DNA from: Paraburkholderia phytofirmans PsJN
GTDB lineage: Bacteria > Pseudomonadota > Gammaproteobacteria > Burkholderiales > Burkholderiaceae
Direction of reading: 5' to 3'
Length of the DNA: 64,000 nt
Assembly (NCBI RefSeq): GCF_000020125.1
Contig: NC_010681.1
Location: 2,666,001 to 2,730,000 of the forward strand
The notes beneath the pieces were generated by a model that did no database searches, was not told the DNA's origin, and worked only from the letters and a program-made list of their open reading frames with translations. Position 1 is the first letter of the stretch. Each line of letters opens with the position of its first letter. The translations under genes and the position numbers were made by a program. Positions 28,401 through 35,483 of this stretch are shown here, one piece after another.

Positions 28401-28864
28401 CCGATGCCAATCGCCGATTGCGAGGTCGCGCCGGTGCCTGCCGCGGTGCGCGCCCCCACGTAAATGGCGTTGATACCATTAGCAATGGCCTGAAAGCCGA
28501 AGGACAAGGCATTAATGCCCGTACTGCTGGCGCCGTAACCTACCGCGGTGGCTCCGCCGCCAGAGGCCGTGGACGCCAAGCCCACGCACGTCGTGCTGCC
28601 ACTATAGAAATTATAGGGCGCCGACGCGCAGCTCAACTGCGCTTGCGCCTGCGCGCCCCATCCCCCGAAACCCATTAGCAACAGCACGGTGACGACGCGC
28701 GGTCCCGGACCAGGCGACGCTGCGGCATCCTGCTCGCCAGCGCGTGCGCCGCATATGGAAGCAGCCGCCCCCGACTTTCCCTTGCCCCGCGACGTGTCCA
28801 GCTCCGACGCGGCTACGAAGGCGCCAAGCGCCTTGTTCCAGATGGTCCGATATGCTCTGTTCAT
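22439..28864 (-). CDS. Giant trimeric autotransporter adhesin (YadA/Hia type)
   Basis: 2141 residues. An ESPR-type extended leader opens the protein (MNRAYRTIWNKALGAFVAAS), with the signal core near 57-74 and cleavage around AQA-QL. From about residue 95 onward there are dozens of YadA-head repeats (AxxxGxxSxAxGxxA pattern), broken by neck modules of the NVAAG...STDAVNGSQL type and by KTHYYSVNDGGTQ blocks. The C-terminal ~95 residues are the YadA anchor, ending in a terminal Trp, which forms the trimeric beta-barrel. GAGG lies 8 nt before the ATG. It would mediate adhesion or autoaggregation. Passenger size and modular duplications are notable; no frameshift is seen. Confidence 0.95.
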   Translation of the reverse strand: MNRAYRTIWNKALGAFVAASELDTSRGKGKSGAAASICGARAGEQDAAASPGPGPRVVTVLLLMGFGGWGAQAQAQLSCASAPYNFYSGSTTCVGLASTASGGGATAVGYGASSTGINALSFGFQAIANGINAIYVGARTAAGTGATSQSAIGIGTDVTASGSSAIGIGVDVVSSGNVSTAVGPLAKATGDNSLAMGSSANAAASGAVALGSGASGAQTNGIAVGSGASATGANALYLGARTAAGSGSTGTASIAIGTDVISNADYAAAIGFQAVASGPAAVGVGYTAAASGTHAVAVGFQSIASGLNAVYLGPRSVAGTGATAAGAIGVGTDVTASGPSSLAAGTVSKATAQNAVALGAGAAASGLNALGMMNGSKATGANSIALGSSDTVAEGGASAPATVAGAAASGIRAIAIGSGASSAGSSSIAIGDSALTGANTDALAMGTSATANAANASAIGNAASALAASTVAIGDGSTVAAAAGAGSFAGGHNSQVLGGTGAVALGQAQTASGNGAVAIGDPNTATGNGAVAVGANNTATGDGAIAQGNGNTANGQGALALGNASTANGASALAFGDSAVANQTHAIALGAGASTSNANDVALGAGSTTAAPHTGTTALYGGTAAGIANAANGVVSVGSAGKERQLQNVAAGVISATSTDAINGSQLNTVVTGVNNLGASTAGTLGGGASYSATTGDITGFSQPVNTVSATGAVSGPNPQTTVAGALTALNTNIDNTANIAVKYDAAGGTKITLGATGGAGAGSAVTITNMAPAALNATSTDAVNGSQLFATNQQVSTNTTAIANINNGGGIKYFHANSVLADSVPTGTDAIAVGPVANAYGDASIALGLNAVAGVNGAPTTANDIALGNGAQATGGDSIAQGTGAIANTAGAIAIGQTATATGGKAVSIGVGNTASGNGAVAIGDPNSAIGTGAITMGANNTSNGQGAVALGNANIATGQGAVALGNASQANNAGSIAFGDAATVSAAATQGVAIGSGAAVTNAGAVALGAGSTTAAAVGTPGTTINGTAYTFAGTTPASTVSVGKAGAERTVTNVAAGQLNSASTDAVNGSQLYATDQAVDALATTVTANKTHYYSVNDGGTQGANYADDGATGVNALAAGVGALASGVSSTALGNGAQALANSATAFGLQATASVVGGVAIGSGSVSDRTVLPGVGSIANGSHAIPFNTSDETLLGAVSVGSSTAYRQLTNVADGTQAQDAVTVRQLAGALSSFSVTGTNYFHANSTAADSLAVGAESIAVGPTTVVNGDNGVGVGNGAVVDATAPGGVAIGQQSHSAAADAMALGSGAVASGAQSIAQGANANAANQGGVAIGSGAQSSAADAVALGAGASSTFANSVALGSGSTTAAAVATPGVTINGTAYTYAGAAPTSTVSVGSAGHERTVTNVAAGRVSGTSTDAVNGSQLYATDQAVSSLSTAVTANKTHYYSVNDGGTQSANYADDGATGINSLAAGVAASATGAGSTALGQGAVANNANAVAVGSGSTTAAAVATTGDTINGTAYTYAGTAPTSTVSVGSAGHERTVTNVAAGRVSAASTDAVNGSQLYATDQAVDNLAGVVTASKTHYYSVNDGGTQGGNYNNNGATGVGALAAGVGATAVGASSFAGGNGAAAQADNALALGALSSASVAGGVAIGSGSVSNRAVLSGIGSIANGTHAIPFNTSDQTLLGAVSFGSAAGNTYRQLTNVADGTQAQDAVTIRQLAGALSSFAVSGQMYFHANSTAADSLAVGAQSIAVGPTTVVNGDNGVGIGNGAVVDATAPGGVAIGESSNAAQADALALGSGSIASGAQSIAQGANAKAANAGGIAIGSGAQSSAIDAVAMGSGASATMANSVALGAGSVTTIGALSNYIAYGLSSPQSSAGEVNIGNRQITGVAAGKAGTDAVNVSQLDAVSTRLTTLIDQRTTNNGGSFSSSPGTPTPPSSSGSNSSAGGQGASASASNSTAVGNSSQASATGATAVGVGAAASGNNSVALGSNSTDGGRSNVVSVGSINDTRQVANVAAGTQGTDAVNVDQLNAGLAQANAYTDQRVDQLQSGINSVARNAYSGIAAATALTMIPEVDKDKTLSFGIGTAGFRGYQAVALGGTARLTENIKMKAGVGMSPGGTTFGMGAAMQW
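23267..25720 (-). repeat. Imperfect duplication of a ~960-bp passenger block
   Basis: Positions 23267-24235 and 24757-25720 align with a constant offset of about 1490 bp at the left end. Both encode head repeats, a FHANSTAADSLAVGA segment, a NVADGTQAQDAV neck and the THYYSVNDGGT block. The copies differ mainly at silent positions and at a few residues, so the duplication is not recent. A shorter head segment separates them. Confidence 0.75.
24070..25795 (-). repeat. Three copies of a ~230-bp neck module
   Basis: Near-identical blocks at about 24070-24310, 24490-24730 and 25555-25795 each encode the order AxAYTY(A)G, TVSVG.AGxERTVTNVAAG, STDAVNGSQLYATDQAV, then THYYSVNDGG. They are substrates for recombination that could change adhesin length. 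Confidence 0.75.
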
Positions 28865-29603
28865 GTCGTTGCCTCACCAGTTAATTTAAATTCGAAGTTC
28901 ACAAGTACGAGCATGTATATGCACCTAACATATTCAGTAAGACTACTTATCATGTTTAATTGATCCAGCTTCGGCGCGCGCCGCCTTAGCGATGACCGTG
29001 CGGCAAACTCCTCCTACTCCCGGCGAATGATGAATCCCCAGAGCTAGCGCATACCCACGCCGACAATGCGATTCGCATGACTAAGTAAATATCGAAGATC
29101 GATCAGAGCGCCGTTTTTCGAAGCACTGGCTCCCCGGACGCTTGGCGAATGTCCGGTTTATGAAGGTCCGAAGGGGAGACGCAAAGGAAAGGCAATCGAG
29201 CGGCGGAGCGCCAATTGCCGGCCAGGCTGATGTGGTCGCTTAGCCGTGGCAGCGCCCGACTCTGTTCCGACTGGGATACTCATCGATACTGTCCCCTCAG
29301 TAGCCTCTTGCAACGTTTCGCCGGCTCGTGGCATGACAAGTAGTCTTGCGCCGGCTACACGCACCGCTTTTTCTTTCTCGCAACGTATTGAGCACTATGT
29401 GAGACGAAGGCCGGCGCGCTATTCGCATGGAATGTGGCGGCTCCCTTTATTTGAGTCGTGTAATAAAAGGAAAGATGGGTGCCCGCGCGAACTCTCTCAT
29501 AGGTCTTTTCATTTGTCTAGAAAAAGCCTTTGGCGATATCCGGTTATTCCAAATGTAACAACCAGATTCCATTAACCCTATTAGCAACTGCGAAAATGGT
29601 CAG

Positions 29604-29631
29604 GATTTCCTGACAATTGTTTCAGGAAATC
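29604..29631 (+). terminator. 10-bp perfect inverted repeat followed by T-rich DNA
   Basis: GATTTCCTGA (29604-29613) and TCAGGAAATC (29622-29631) form a perfect 10-bp stem with an 8-nt loop. On the + strand it is followed by TGCAATTATTTTTCTATTTT, the pattern of an intrinsic terminator, yet no rightward gene lies before it. It may shield the adhesin genes from rightward transcription, end an unseen small RNA, or be a protein-binding site. Confidence 0.45.
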
Positions 29632-29773
29632 TGCAATTATTTTTCTATTTTTTAACGCCAGTTGCGTGTAGCAAGGTGCATTAAAAATGCGAGGCAGTTA
29701 AGGAGAAGGAAAAAGAAATCCATTCAGAAAGCCGGCCTGACAGGTTCTCCTGTTTCTTGCCTGTCTGCCCGCT

Positions 29774-29798
29774 GCTGCTGCACGAGGGCGGCAGCAGC
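29774..29798 (-). terminator. GC-rich stem-loop downstream of second adhesin gene
   Basis: GCTGCTGC (29774-29781) and GCAGCAGC (29791-29798) can pair around a 9-nt loop, 19 bp beyond the adhesin stop. No clear U-tract follows in the leftward direction, so efficiency as a terminator is uncertain. Confidence 0.35.
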
Positions 29799-29816
29799 GG
29801 AACGCAGTCAAGCTAC

Positions 29817-31784
29817 TTACCAGCGGTAGCCGACGCCCGCGCCAGCACCCACGGAACCGTGACCCGAAACGCCCGTCGTGACGGAGCCTTTCACCATCCA
29901 CTTCTGCGTCGCGACCGAAAGCCCGACAGCCATTGCGGATTGTCCACCGTAGTTGCCGCCTGCGAGTGCAACAACCTTCTCACCCGGCAACACAGCTTGC
30001 GGCAAATTCGCCATGGCGATTGCGGACGCTGTACCAGCGTTCGCGTCACGACGATATTTCTGCACGTCATCGCGAACGCTGTTGATTGCGTCATTCATCT
30101 GTCGCACGTTGACTGCGTCAGTCGGAGCCGTACCGTCTGCAACATTGGTGATCTGACGCTCAGCACCTGGCGCGCCGACCGAAACCGTGTTGTCCCTGTC
30201 CGCGACTGAATTTGCACCCAGGGCAACCGAATTATTCGCGGTGGCCTGGCTATTGGTGCCGATCGCAGTCGAGTCCGTCCCTGTGACTCTGGAATTCGCG
30301 CCGATGGCGGTTGCGCGTGCAGCGGTGACTGTCGTGTTCGTGCCGATTGCCGTACCGTCTTGCCCCGAAACGTTCGCACCGTTGCCCACAGCGGTTCCGT
30401 TCGGAACTGACACCACCGAATTTTTGCCCACTGCGGTGCCGGTGTCGTCAGTGGCCGTGCCATTCGAGCCGGACGTCGAGATCTTGTCGACCGTAACGGT
30501 GATTGACGCCAGATTGGTCGAGAGTGCCGAAACCTGCGAAGCGATCGAGAAAAGCTGCGAGCCGTTCACAGCGTCCGTGCTGGTGGCGCTGATTCGACCG
30601 GCGGCGACATTCTGCAACTGATGTTCCTGACCGACCGCGCCGATACTCACGACGCCGGTCGGCGCCGCCCCCGCGAAGCCACCGAAGGTGACGCCGTTCA
30701 GCGTGACGCTACTCACGTTCGTTGCTGCACGTGTAACCGCGCCGGACCCGAGCGCTGTCGATTCTGCAGTCGAAGCGACGGCTGCGTTACCGATCGCGAT
30801 TGAATTTGCGCCTGTGGCCTGTGTGAGCGTGCCCAGCGCGATCGCATTGGCCGATGCGGCATTCGCATTAAATCCGACTGCGATGGAAGTGAGTGATGAT
30901 GAAGTTGACGACTGGCCAATTGCAATGGCCGATCCGCCACTGGCCACGCTGGAGTTGCCGAGCGCCGTCGAGCTACCGCCGCTTGCCGTCGCTAAGGGAC
31001 CTATTGCCGTGGCGCTGTTGCTGCTCGCGTTCGCCCCGGCACCTACGGCCACGGCAGCTACGTTGCTTGCCGCTGAAGACTCACCGATCGCAATTGCGTT
31101 CTGGCCGGTCGCCTGTGCGCGGGCAATTGCAACGCTACCGATCCCTGACGCCACGGAATCCACACCGACTGCCGTGGCGTCAGACGCGTTCGCACTTGCC
31201 TGGAAACCCAGCGCCGTTCCGCCAGCGGCCGAACTATTGGTACCGACAGCCGTTGAAAATTCAGAAGTAGTGTGTGCAAGCGCACCGATTGCAGTCGCGT
31301 CGCCGGTCGTCGTGGTCGCCCCACCGCCGATCGCAACGGCTCTCGTGCCGTTTGCGACCGAATTGGCGCCGACCGCCGTGGCATTCGTACCATTCGCCGT
31401 GACCGTATCACCCACTGCCGTCGCGGCACCGCCTTGCGCCGAAACATTTATGCCGACAGCCGTATTCTGGCTTGAACCGTCCGCACCAGCGACCGCAGGG
31501 AACACTCCGCCCGTGCTCGCGGGGGGCGCCGTGGCGCCCCCGACGGTCGCAGTCTGACCAGCGTTTTCGCCACCGACAGCGAGGTTATCTGCGTACGCCT
31601 GACCCACCGGCAGCAGTATCACTGCCGTCAGTGCTGCCAGCGCCGCCTTTGATTTCAGTGGGATACCGATCTTACTCATTTCCGCTTGCCCGTCGTCACC
31701 CCGCACGCCGCGCTGCGTCCCGGCTGCGGCGACCAGCGCGCCAACTTGACGATTCCACACCAACTTATTTCGGCTCTTGTTCAT
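29817..31784 (-). CDS. Trimeric autotransporter adhesin (YadA/Hia type), shorter
   Basis: 655 residues. ESPR leader (MNKSRNKLVWNRQVGALVAA) with a second hydrophobic core at 47-62 and a cleavage site near AYA-DN (about residue 66). The head consists of YadA-type repeats (AVAVGAGANASSNSATAIGP and many relatives). Necks with ISATSTDAVNGSQL and TNVADGTAPTDAVNVRQM occur, then an anchor domain ending in VGYRW. It lies upstream of the giant adhesin on the same strand but is separated by 952 bp, so it likely has its own promoter in the divergent gap with the response regulator gene. Surface adhesion is inferred from family. Confidence 0.94.
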   Translation of the reverse strand: MNKSRNKLVWNRQVGALVAAAGTQRGVRGDDGQAEMSKIGIPLKSKAALAALTAVILLPVGQAYADNLAVGGENAGQTATVGGATAPPASTGGVFPAVAGADGSSQNTAVGINVSAQGGAATAVGDTVTANGTNATAVGANSVANGTRAVAIGGGATTTTGDATAIGALAHTTSEFSTAVGTNSSAAGGTALGFQASANASDATAVGVDSVASGIGSVAIARAQATGQNAIAIGESSAASNVAAVAVGAGANASSNSATAIGPLATASGGSSTALGNSSVASGGSAIAIGQSSTSSSLTSIAVGFNANAASANAIALGTLTQATGANSIAIGNAAVASTAESTALGSGAVTRAATNVSSVTLNGVTFGGFAGAAPTGVVSIGAVGQEHQLQNVAAGRISATSTDAVNGSQLFSIASQVSALSTNLASITVTVDKISTSGSNGTATDDTGTAVGKNSVVSVPNGTAVGNGANVSGQDGTAIGTNTTVTAARATAIGANSRVTGTDSTAIGTNSQATANNSVALGANSVADRDNTVSVGAPGAERQITNVADGTAPTDAVNVRQMNDAINSVRDDVQKYRRDANAGTASAIAMANLPQAVLPGEKVVALAGGNYGGQSAMAVGLSVATQKWMVKGSVTTGVSGHGSVGAGAGVGYRW

Positions 31785-31951
31785 TACGTTCCGCTCTCGC
31801 TTGTCTGATAGTCAATAGAAGGATCCATATCTGGTCTCCGTCACGCTCTACCGCCGGAAACACGCCACTGCACCCATGCTTACGAATGCATTAACTGGCA
31901 ATTTTGTGTAAGGCCGCGAGGAATTATGTGCAGCGTTATTGCGGCAATCGT

Positions 31952-31985
31952 TTTGCCGGAGGGACGAAATGCTTTGCCGGAGGGA
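31952..31985. promoter_or_regulatory. Phased 13-bp direct repeat, candidate operator
   Basis: TTTGCCGGAGGGA occurs perfectly at 31952-31964 and again at 31973-31985, a 21-bp period equal to two DNA turns. It lies in the 363-bp divergent gap between the 655-residue adhesin and the REC-AraC response regulator. The rest of the gap is AT-rich around 32010-32045, where promoters are likely. Direct repeats on one DNA face fit an AraC-type dimer, so the adjacent regulator is the natural candidate. Binding is inferred. Confidence 0.55.
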
Positions 31986-32147
31986 AAATTCTTTTGCTAT
32001 TCGTGCCCAAACCGCTCGATTTAAATTGAATTAACAATCTGGTACTCTTCGCGGCACTAAGATGGCGACCGATCCCCGCAACACTCAAGCCGCGCGATTC
32101 GCCGCCGTTAATCAGAAGTTCACCTGTCAGCTCATTTCGCCTACACG

Positions 32148-32957
32148 ATGTCGCCCCGAAACAGTGCCCTCACGGACGCCCATCTACTTCTGGTAGACGA
32201 CCAGCCGGATCAGCTTCGATTGCTAATCGATGCGCTGCGCAACGCCGGGTGCCGGATCAGTGTCGGATTCGACGGGTCACAGGCTTATCAGCGAGCCCTG
32301 GCGATCTCACCCGATCTGATCCTGATGGACGTCCGGATGCCACGCATGGATGGATTCGCCGCCTGCCGGCTGCTTGCCGCGGACCCTCGCACTTCTGCGA
32401 TTCCGGTCATATTCCTCACCGTTGCCGGAGACCTTCAGGATCGGATCAACGGTCTGGAAATCGGGGGCGTGGACTATGTATTGAAGCCTTTCGAGCCGGA
32501 CGAGGTACTCGCACGGATTCGCGTTCACCTCGCCCGAACACGCGGCAACCGGTATGCCGATCAGGAAGTGTCCGTTTCGGACTTCACGGGCAATAGCGTC
32601 ATCGTTCGCGCGGCCATCCGTCACTTGTCGCAGAGGCTGAACGACGCGCCGACGGTCGAACAACTCGCGCGCCTGGTGGGGACTAATGAAAAACGACTGT
32701 CGCGTGCGTTTAGGGACAACCTTGGCAAGACAGTCTTCGAGCATCTTCGGGACGAACGGCTGCGGATCGCACAAAAGCTGTTGCGCAGCACCTCATTGAG
32801 CATTGCCAGCATTGCCGAAGAAATCGGCTTTTCCAGTGCCGCGAATTTTGCCACTGCGTTTCGCGAACGATTCGGTATGCCACCGTCGAGCTATCGGGAG
32901 GAATTTCGCAGCCGGGATCTGGCTGACACCGTGGAATCCGCCCTCGAGGCAGAGTGA
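32148..32957 (+). CDS. Response regulator with AraC-type output domain
   Basis: 269 residues. Receiver domain at 10-128: acidic pair DD at 17-18, phosphoacceptor D61 (ILMDVRMPRMDG), conserved Lys in YVLKPFEPDE (K114). The C-terminal AraC double HTH runs about 165-262 (VEQLARLVGTNEKRLSRAF, IASIAEEIGFSSAANFATAF). It is encoded 7 bp before a histidine kinase, which is its likely partner, and is divergent from the shorter adhesin gene. Targets may include that adhesin and the TonB-dependent receptor downstream. No strong ribosome site precedes the ATG. Confidence 0.92.
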   Translation: MSPRNSALTDAHLLLVDDQPDQLRLLIDALRNAGCRISVGFDGSQAYQRALAISPDLILMDVRMPRMDGFAACRLLAADPRTSAIPVIFLTVAGDLQDRINGLEIGGVDYVLKPFEPDEVLARIRVHLARTRGNRYADQEVSVSDFTGNSVIVRAAIRHLSQRLNDAPTVEQLARLVGTNEKRLSRAFRDNLGKTVFEHLRDERLRIAQKLLRSTSLSIASIAEEIGFSSAANFATAFRERFGMPPSSYREEFRSRDLADTVESALEAE

Positions 32958-32964
32958 CGACATC

Positions 32965-35286
32965 ATGACGACGACCCGGTGGCTTCGCCTATTGTTCTTG
33001 TGTCTGAGCTGGTGGACCACCCATGCGTCGGCCATCGGTCTCGACACCTCGGGGGCGAGGACACAAGAAGCTCCCACCGTGGATCAACTGCAGGTATTCG
33101 AAGACGTCTCGGGCAAGATGAACCTCGACGATATCCTCACACTGTCCGCGGGGTCCGCGCCAGGCTTCCGTCCCATGCAGCGGAGCCGATTGACACCAGG
33201 GTTCACCCGCTCGGCGTGGTGGCTGCGCATGTCGGTGAGCAATAGTGGCTCAACAGCCCTTCCACTCGTGCTCGTGTTCCCGGACGCGCGCTTTCTGACA
33301 GTGGACTTTTACACCGGGTCCCGGTCCGGCAACCACTGGACACACGCCGGCATCGATCCCGCTCGCTCGGTGCCCCAGTCCCTTCCGGCGCGGTATCGGT
33401 TGGTCAATTTCTCGCTCGTTCCCGGTGAACAGCGCCTTTTTCTCATCCGGGCAGCCAGCGATACTGCGCTCACGCTCGAACCGAAACTGTATCCCGCAGC
33501 GGTATACGACGCGCTGGAGATGCGCGCAGCGCTCTGGGACGGCGGATTGATTGGCGGCACGCTTGCATTGGCATGGTGCGCGCTGCTCATCGCTTATTTT
33601 TCCCACAGTGTCTCGTTCCTCGTGCTGGCCGCGCTGTGCGCCATGACAGCACTGTTCGAAGCTGCGGATCGCGGCTATACGAAGATCTATCTGTGGCCGT
33701 TCGCGACCGGCTGGAGCGCCAGAAGTGTGACGGTGCTTGGATGTACTGCCGTCCTGCTGTTCATCGTCTTTATCTTGCGCATCTCTCGCAGTGAAAAAGC
33801 AAACCTGCCCGCGCGCTACATACTGTTCGGGTTTGCGTTGCTGGAGTGTGTCGCAGCGATAGGCGCCGCATTCGGCAATCTGTTCGTGTTCGCCCAAGTC
33901 GGCGTGTATATCAATGCCCTGTTCGGCGTCTTCACGGTGATAATTGCTGCACACCTCGCGCGTCAGTCCACCCCCACCGCGCGGATCATGCTGCTCGTCA
34001 TGAGCTTCTCGCTGTTCAGCTTTGCGTTGCGCATGCTCGAAACGCTTGGCTCTTTGCCGACGGCGCTCGCCTGGTTGAAGTCCGACATTCATCCGAACCC
34101 CGTCGTTGCAGTCACTGGTTTGGCCACCAACCTCATTGTGCTTGCAGCGTGGATAAACCACGTCGGAAAGCAGCGATTGGCGGCAAGAACTGCACTCGCA
34201 GACTGGCAAAGAACCGAACACGACCGCCTACGCGAACAGGTGGCGCAGCGCACAGTGGAGTTGAACGAAGCATTGCTTTACGCCGAGGAGAAAAACCAGC
34301 AGCTGATCGAAACCTTGGGCTACGTGAGTCATGACCTCCGTGCGCCGCTTGCTACGATCACGGGTTATGCCAGACAGTTGCGAGAACTGGCGGATTCGAA
34401 GCAGGTTAAGCCGATCCTGGCAATCGAGCGTAGCGTGAACTATCAACTTGGCCTGATCGACGAACTGGTCGGGTATGCGAAAACCGAGTTGCAGCCGTTG
34501 GAGATCGCGCCAGTCGCAACCGACCTGCCTGCGCTTCTCGATGACATTGCAGAATACGCGCTCGCACTCTGCTCGCAGTTGAACAACCAGTTCAACTATC
34601 AGGCTCTGACGCCGTTGCCCCGTCGACTGACGATCGACGGCCGCCGGCTGCAACAGGTACTGCTCAACCTGCTCTCGAACGCGTCCAAGTTCACCCGCGA
34701 CGGCTTTGTCACGATGACGGTGAGCACGCGCCTGCAGGACGGTCAATGGCACATGAGGTTTGAAGTCGCTGATACTGGCATCGGCATCGACATCGAAGCG
34801 CAGTCGAGACTCTTTGCGGCTTTTCGCCGGATACAGGCTGTGAACGGCAGCACGGGACTTGGTCTTATTATCGCGCAGCGCATTGTCAACTCCATGGGCG
34901 GCGACTTGCGTGTGTCGAGTGCGCCGCATCGCGGCACCTCGTTTACCTTCGAACTCATCGTTCCATCTGCGGCAGATGAGAATGCGCTGCCGTCGAGCAT
35001 CGTAGAGCATTCTTCTGGCTGTTCCGTTCCTATTCGCTCTCAACGCAAACACGGGTTTGCTGTTGCCGTTCCTCCAGAGAGCGATCGCCGGGAACTGGCG
35101 GTTCTTGCGAAGAACGGGCGCCTCACTGACATAGAGCGATGGATAGACAGCATGACCAACGCTCACCCCGCCTGCGTCGCGTTTCTGACCGACATGCGGC
35201 ATTGCCTCGAAGCGTTGGATTTCCCAGCCATCGAGGCTCGTGCTCTCGCACCGCACAAAAAGTACGAAGGCTCACGCGCCTGCTAA
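32965..35286 (+). CDS. Membrane sensor histidine kinase, 7TMR-DISM type
   Basis: 773 residues from the ATG at 32965. A signal peptide/first TM (about 1-23) is followed by a periplasmic 7TMR-DISM extracellular domain (about 40-180, WWLRMSVSNSGSTALPLVLV). Seven TM segments (about 190-395) and a coiled linker come next. Dimerisation/H box: GYVSHDLRAPLATITGYARQ with His456. ATP-binding domain: N box QQVLLNLLSNASKF, G1 VADTGIGID, G2 STGLGLIIA. The C-terminal ~100 residues have no clear domain. DISM domains are thought to bind carbohydrates or other small ligands, so it may read an external cue for the surface genes around it. Confidence 0.92.
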   Translation: MTTTRWLRLLFLCLSWWTTHASAIGLDTSGARTQEAPTVDQLQVFEDVSGKMNLDDILTLSAGSAPGFRPMQRSRLTPGFTRSAWWLRMSVSNSGSTALPLVLVFPDARFLTVDFYTGSRSGNHWTHAGIDPARSVPQSLPARYRLVNFSLVPGEQRLFLIRAASDTALTLEPKLYPAAVYDALEMRAALWDGGLIGGTLALAWCALLIAYFSHSVSFLVLAALCAMTALFEAADRGYTKIYLWPFATGWSARSVTVLGCTAVLLFIVFILRISRSEKANLPARYILFGFALLECVAAIGAAFGNLFVFAQVGVYINALFGVFTVIIAAHLARQSTPTARIMLLVMSFSLFSFALRMLETLGSLPTALAWLKSDIHPNPVVAVTGLATNLIVLAAWINHVGKQRLAARTALADWQRTEHDRLREQVAQRTVELNEALLYAEEKNQQLIETLGYVSHDLRAPLATITGYARQLRELADSKQVKPILAIERSVNYQLGLIDELVGYAKTELQPLEIAPVATDLPALLDDIAEYALALCSQLNNQFNYQALTPLPRRLTIDGRRLQQVLLNLLSNASKFTRDGFVTMTVSTRLQDGQWHMRFEVADTGIGIDIEAQSRLFAAFRRIQAVNGSTGLGLIIAQRIVNSMGGDLRVSSAPHRGTSFTFELIVPSAADENALPSSIVEHSSGCSVPIRSQRKHGFAVAVPPESDRRELAVLAKNGRLTDIERWIDSMTNAHPACVAFLTDMRHCLEALDFPAIEARALAPHKKYEGSRAC

Positions 35287-35483
35287 CGCAGCCCTGGCTG
35301 CATTCAAGCTAGTGCAACTTCGGCCGACATCCGCGAAACACTCGTGCGCAATGCAACGAAGAGAGCCACGCCACTGAAGCGAGCGACGCTCACCGCGGAA
35401 AAATGAGGCGGCGGCCGGACGGCTGCCGCTCTTTGACAAACGGGCCGGCCGAGCAGGCTGCCAAGAAAATGGAGCAGCAGAAG

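Larger units (their letters stand above)
28865..29816. other. 952-bp intergenic region between the two adhesin genes
   Basis: No convincing gene is seen. The first ~100 bp (28880-28975) are AT-rich and should hold the leftward promoter of the giant adhesin. The middle (about 29400-29700) is again AT-rich and includes the hairpin at 29604-29631. A second GC-rich hairpin lies at 29774-29798, just past the stop of the 655-residue adhesin. Open frames present on either strand lack a ribosome site and family features. Confidence 0.5.

Noticed and set aside
29246-29575. 109-codon rightward frame in the spacer between the adhesin genes
   Set aside because: No ribosome site, no recognisable domain, and unusual composition; likely chance.
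22439-31784. CRISPR-like repetitiveness in the adhesin region
   Set aside because: Repeats are protein-coding YadA head and neck modules in one frame, not short identical repeats with unique spacers.
33250-34221. Leftward open frame opposite the histidine kinase
   Set aside because: Shadow frame of a well-supported kinase gene; composition not protein-like.
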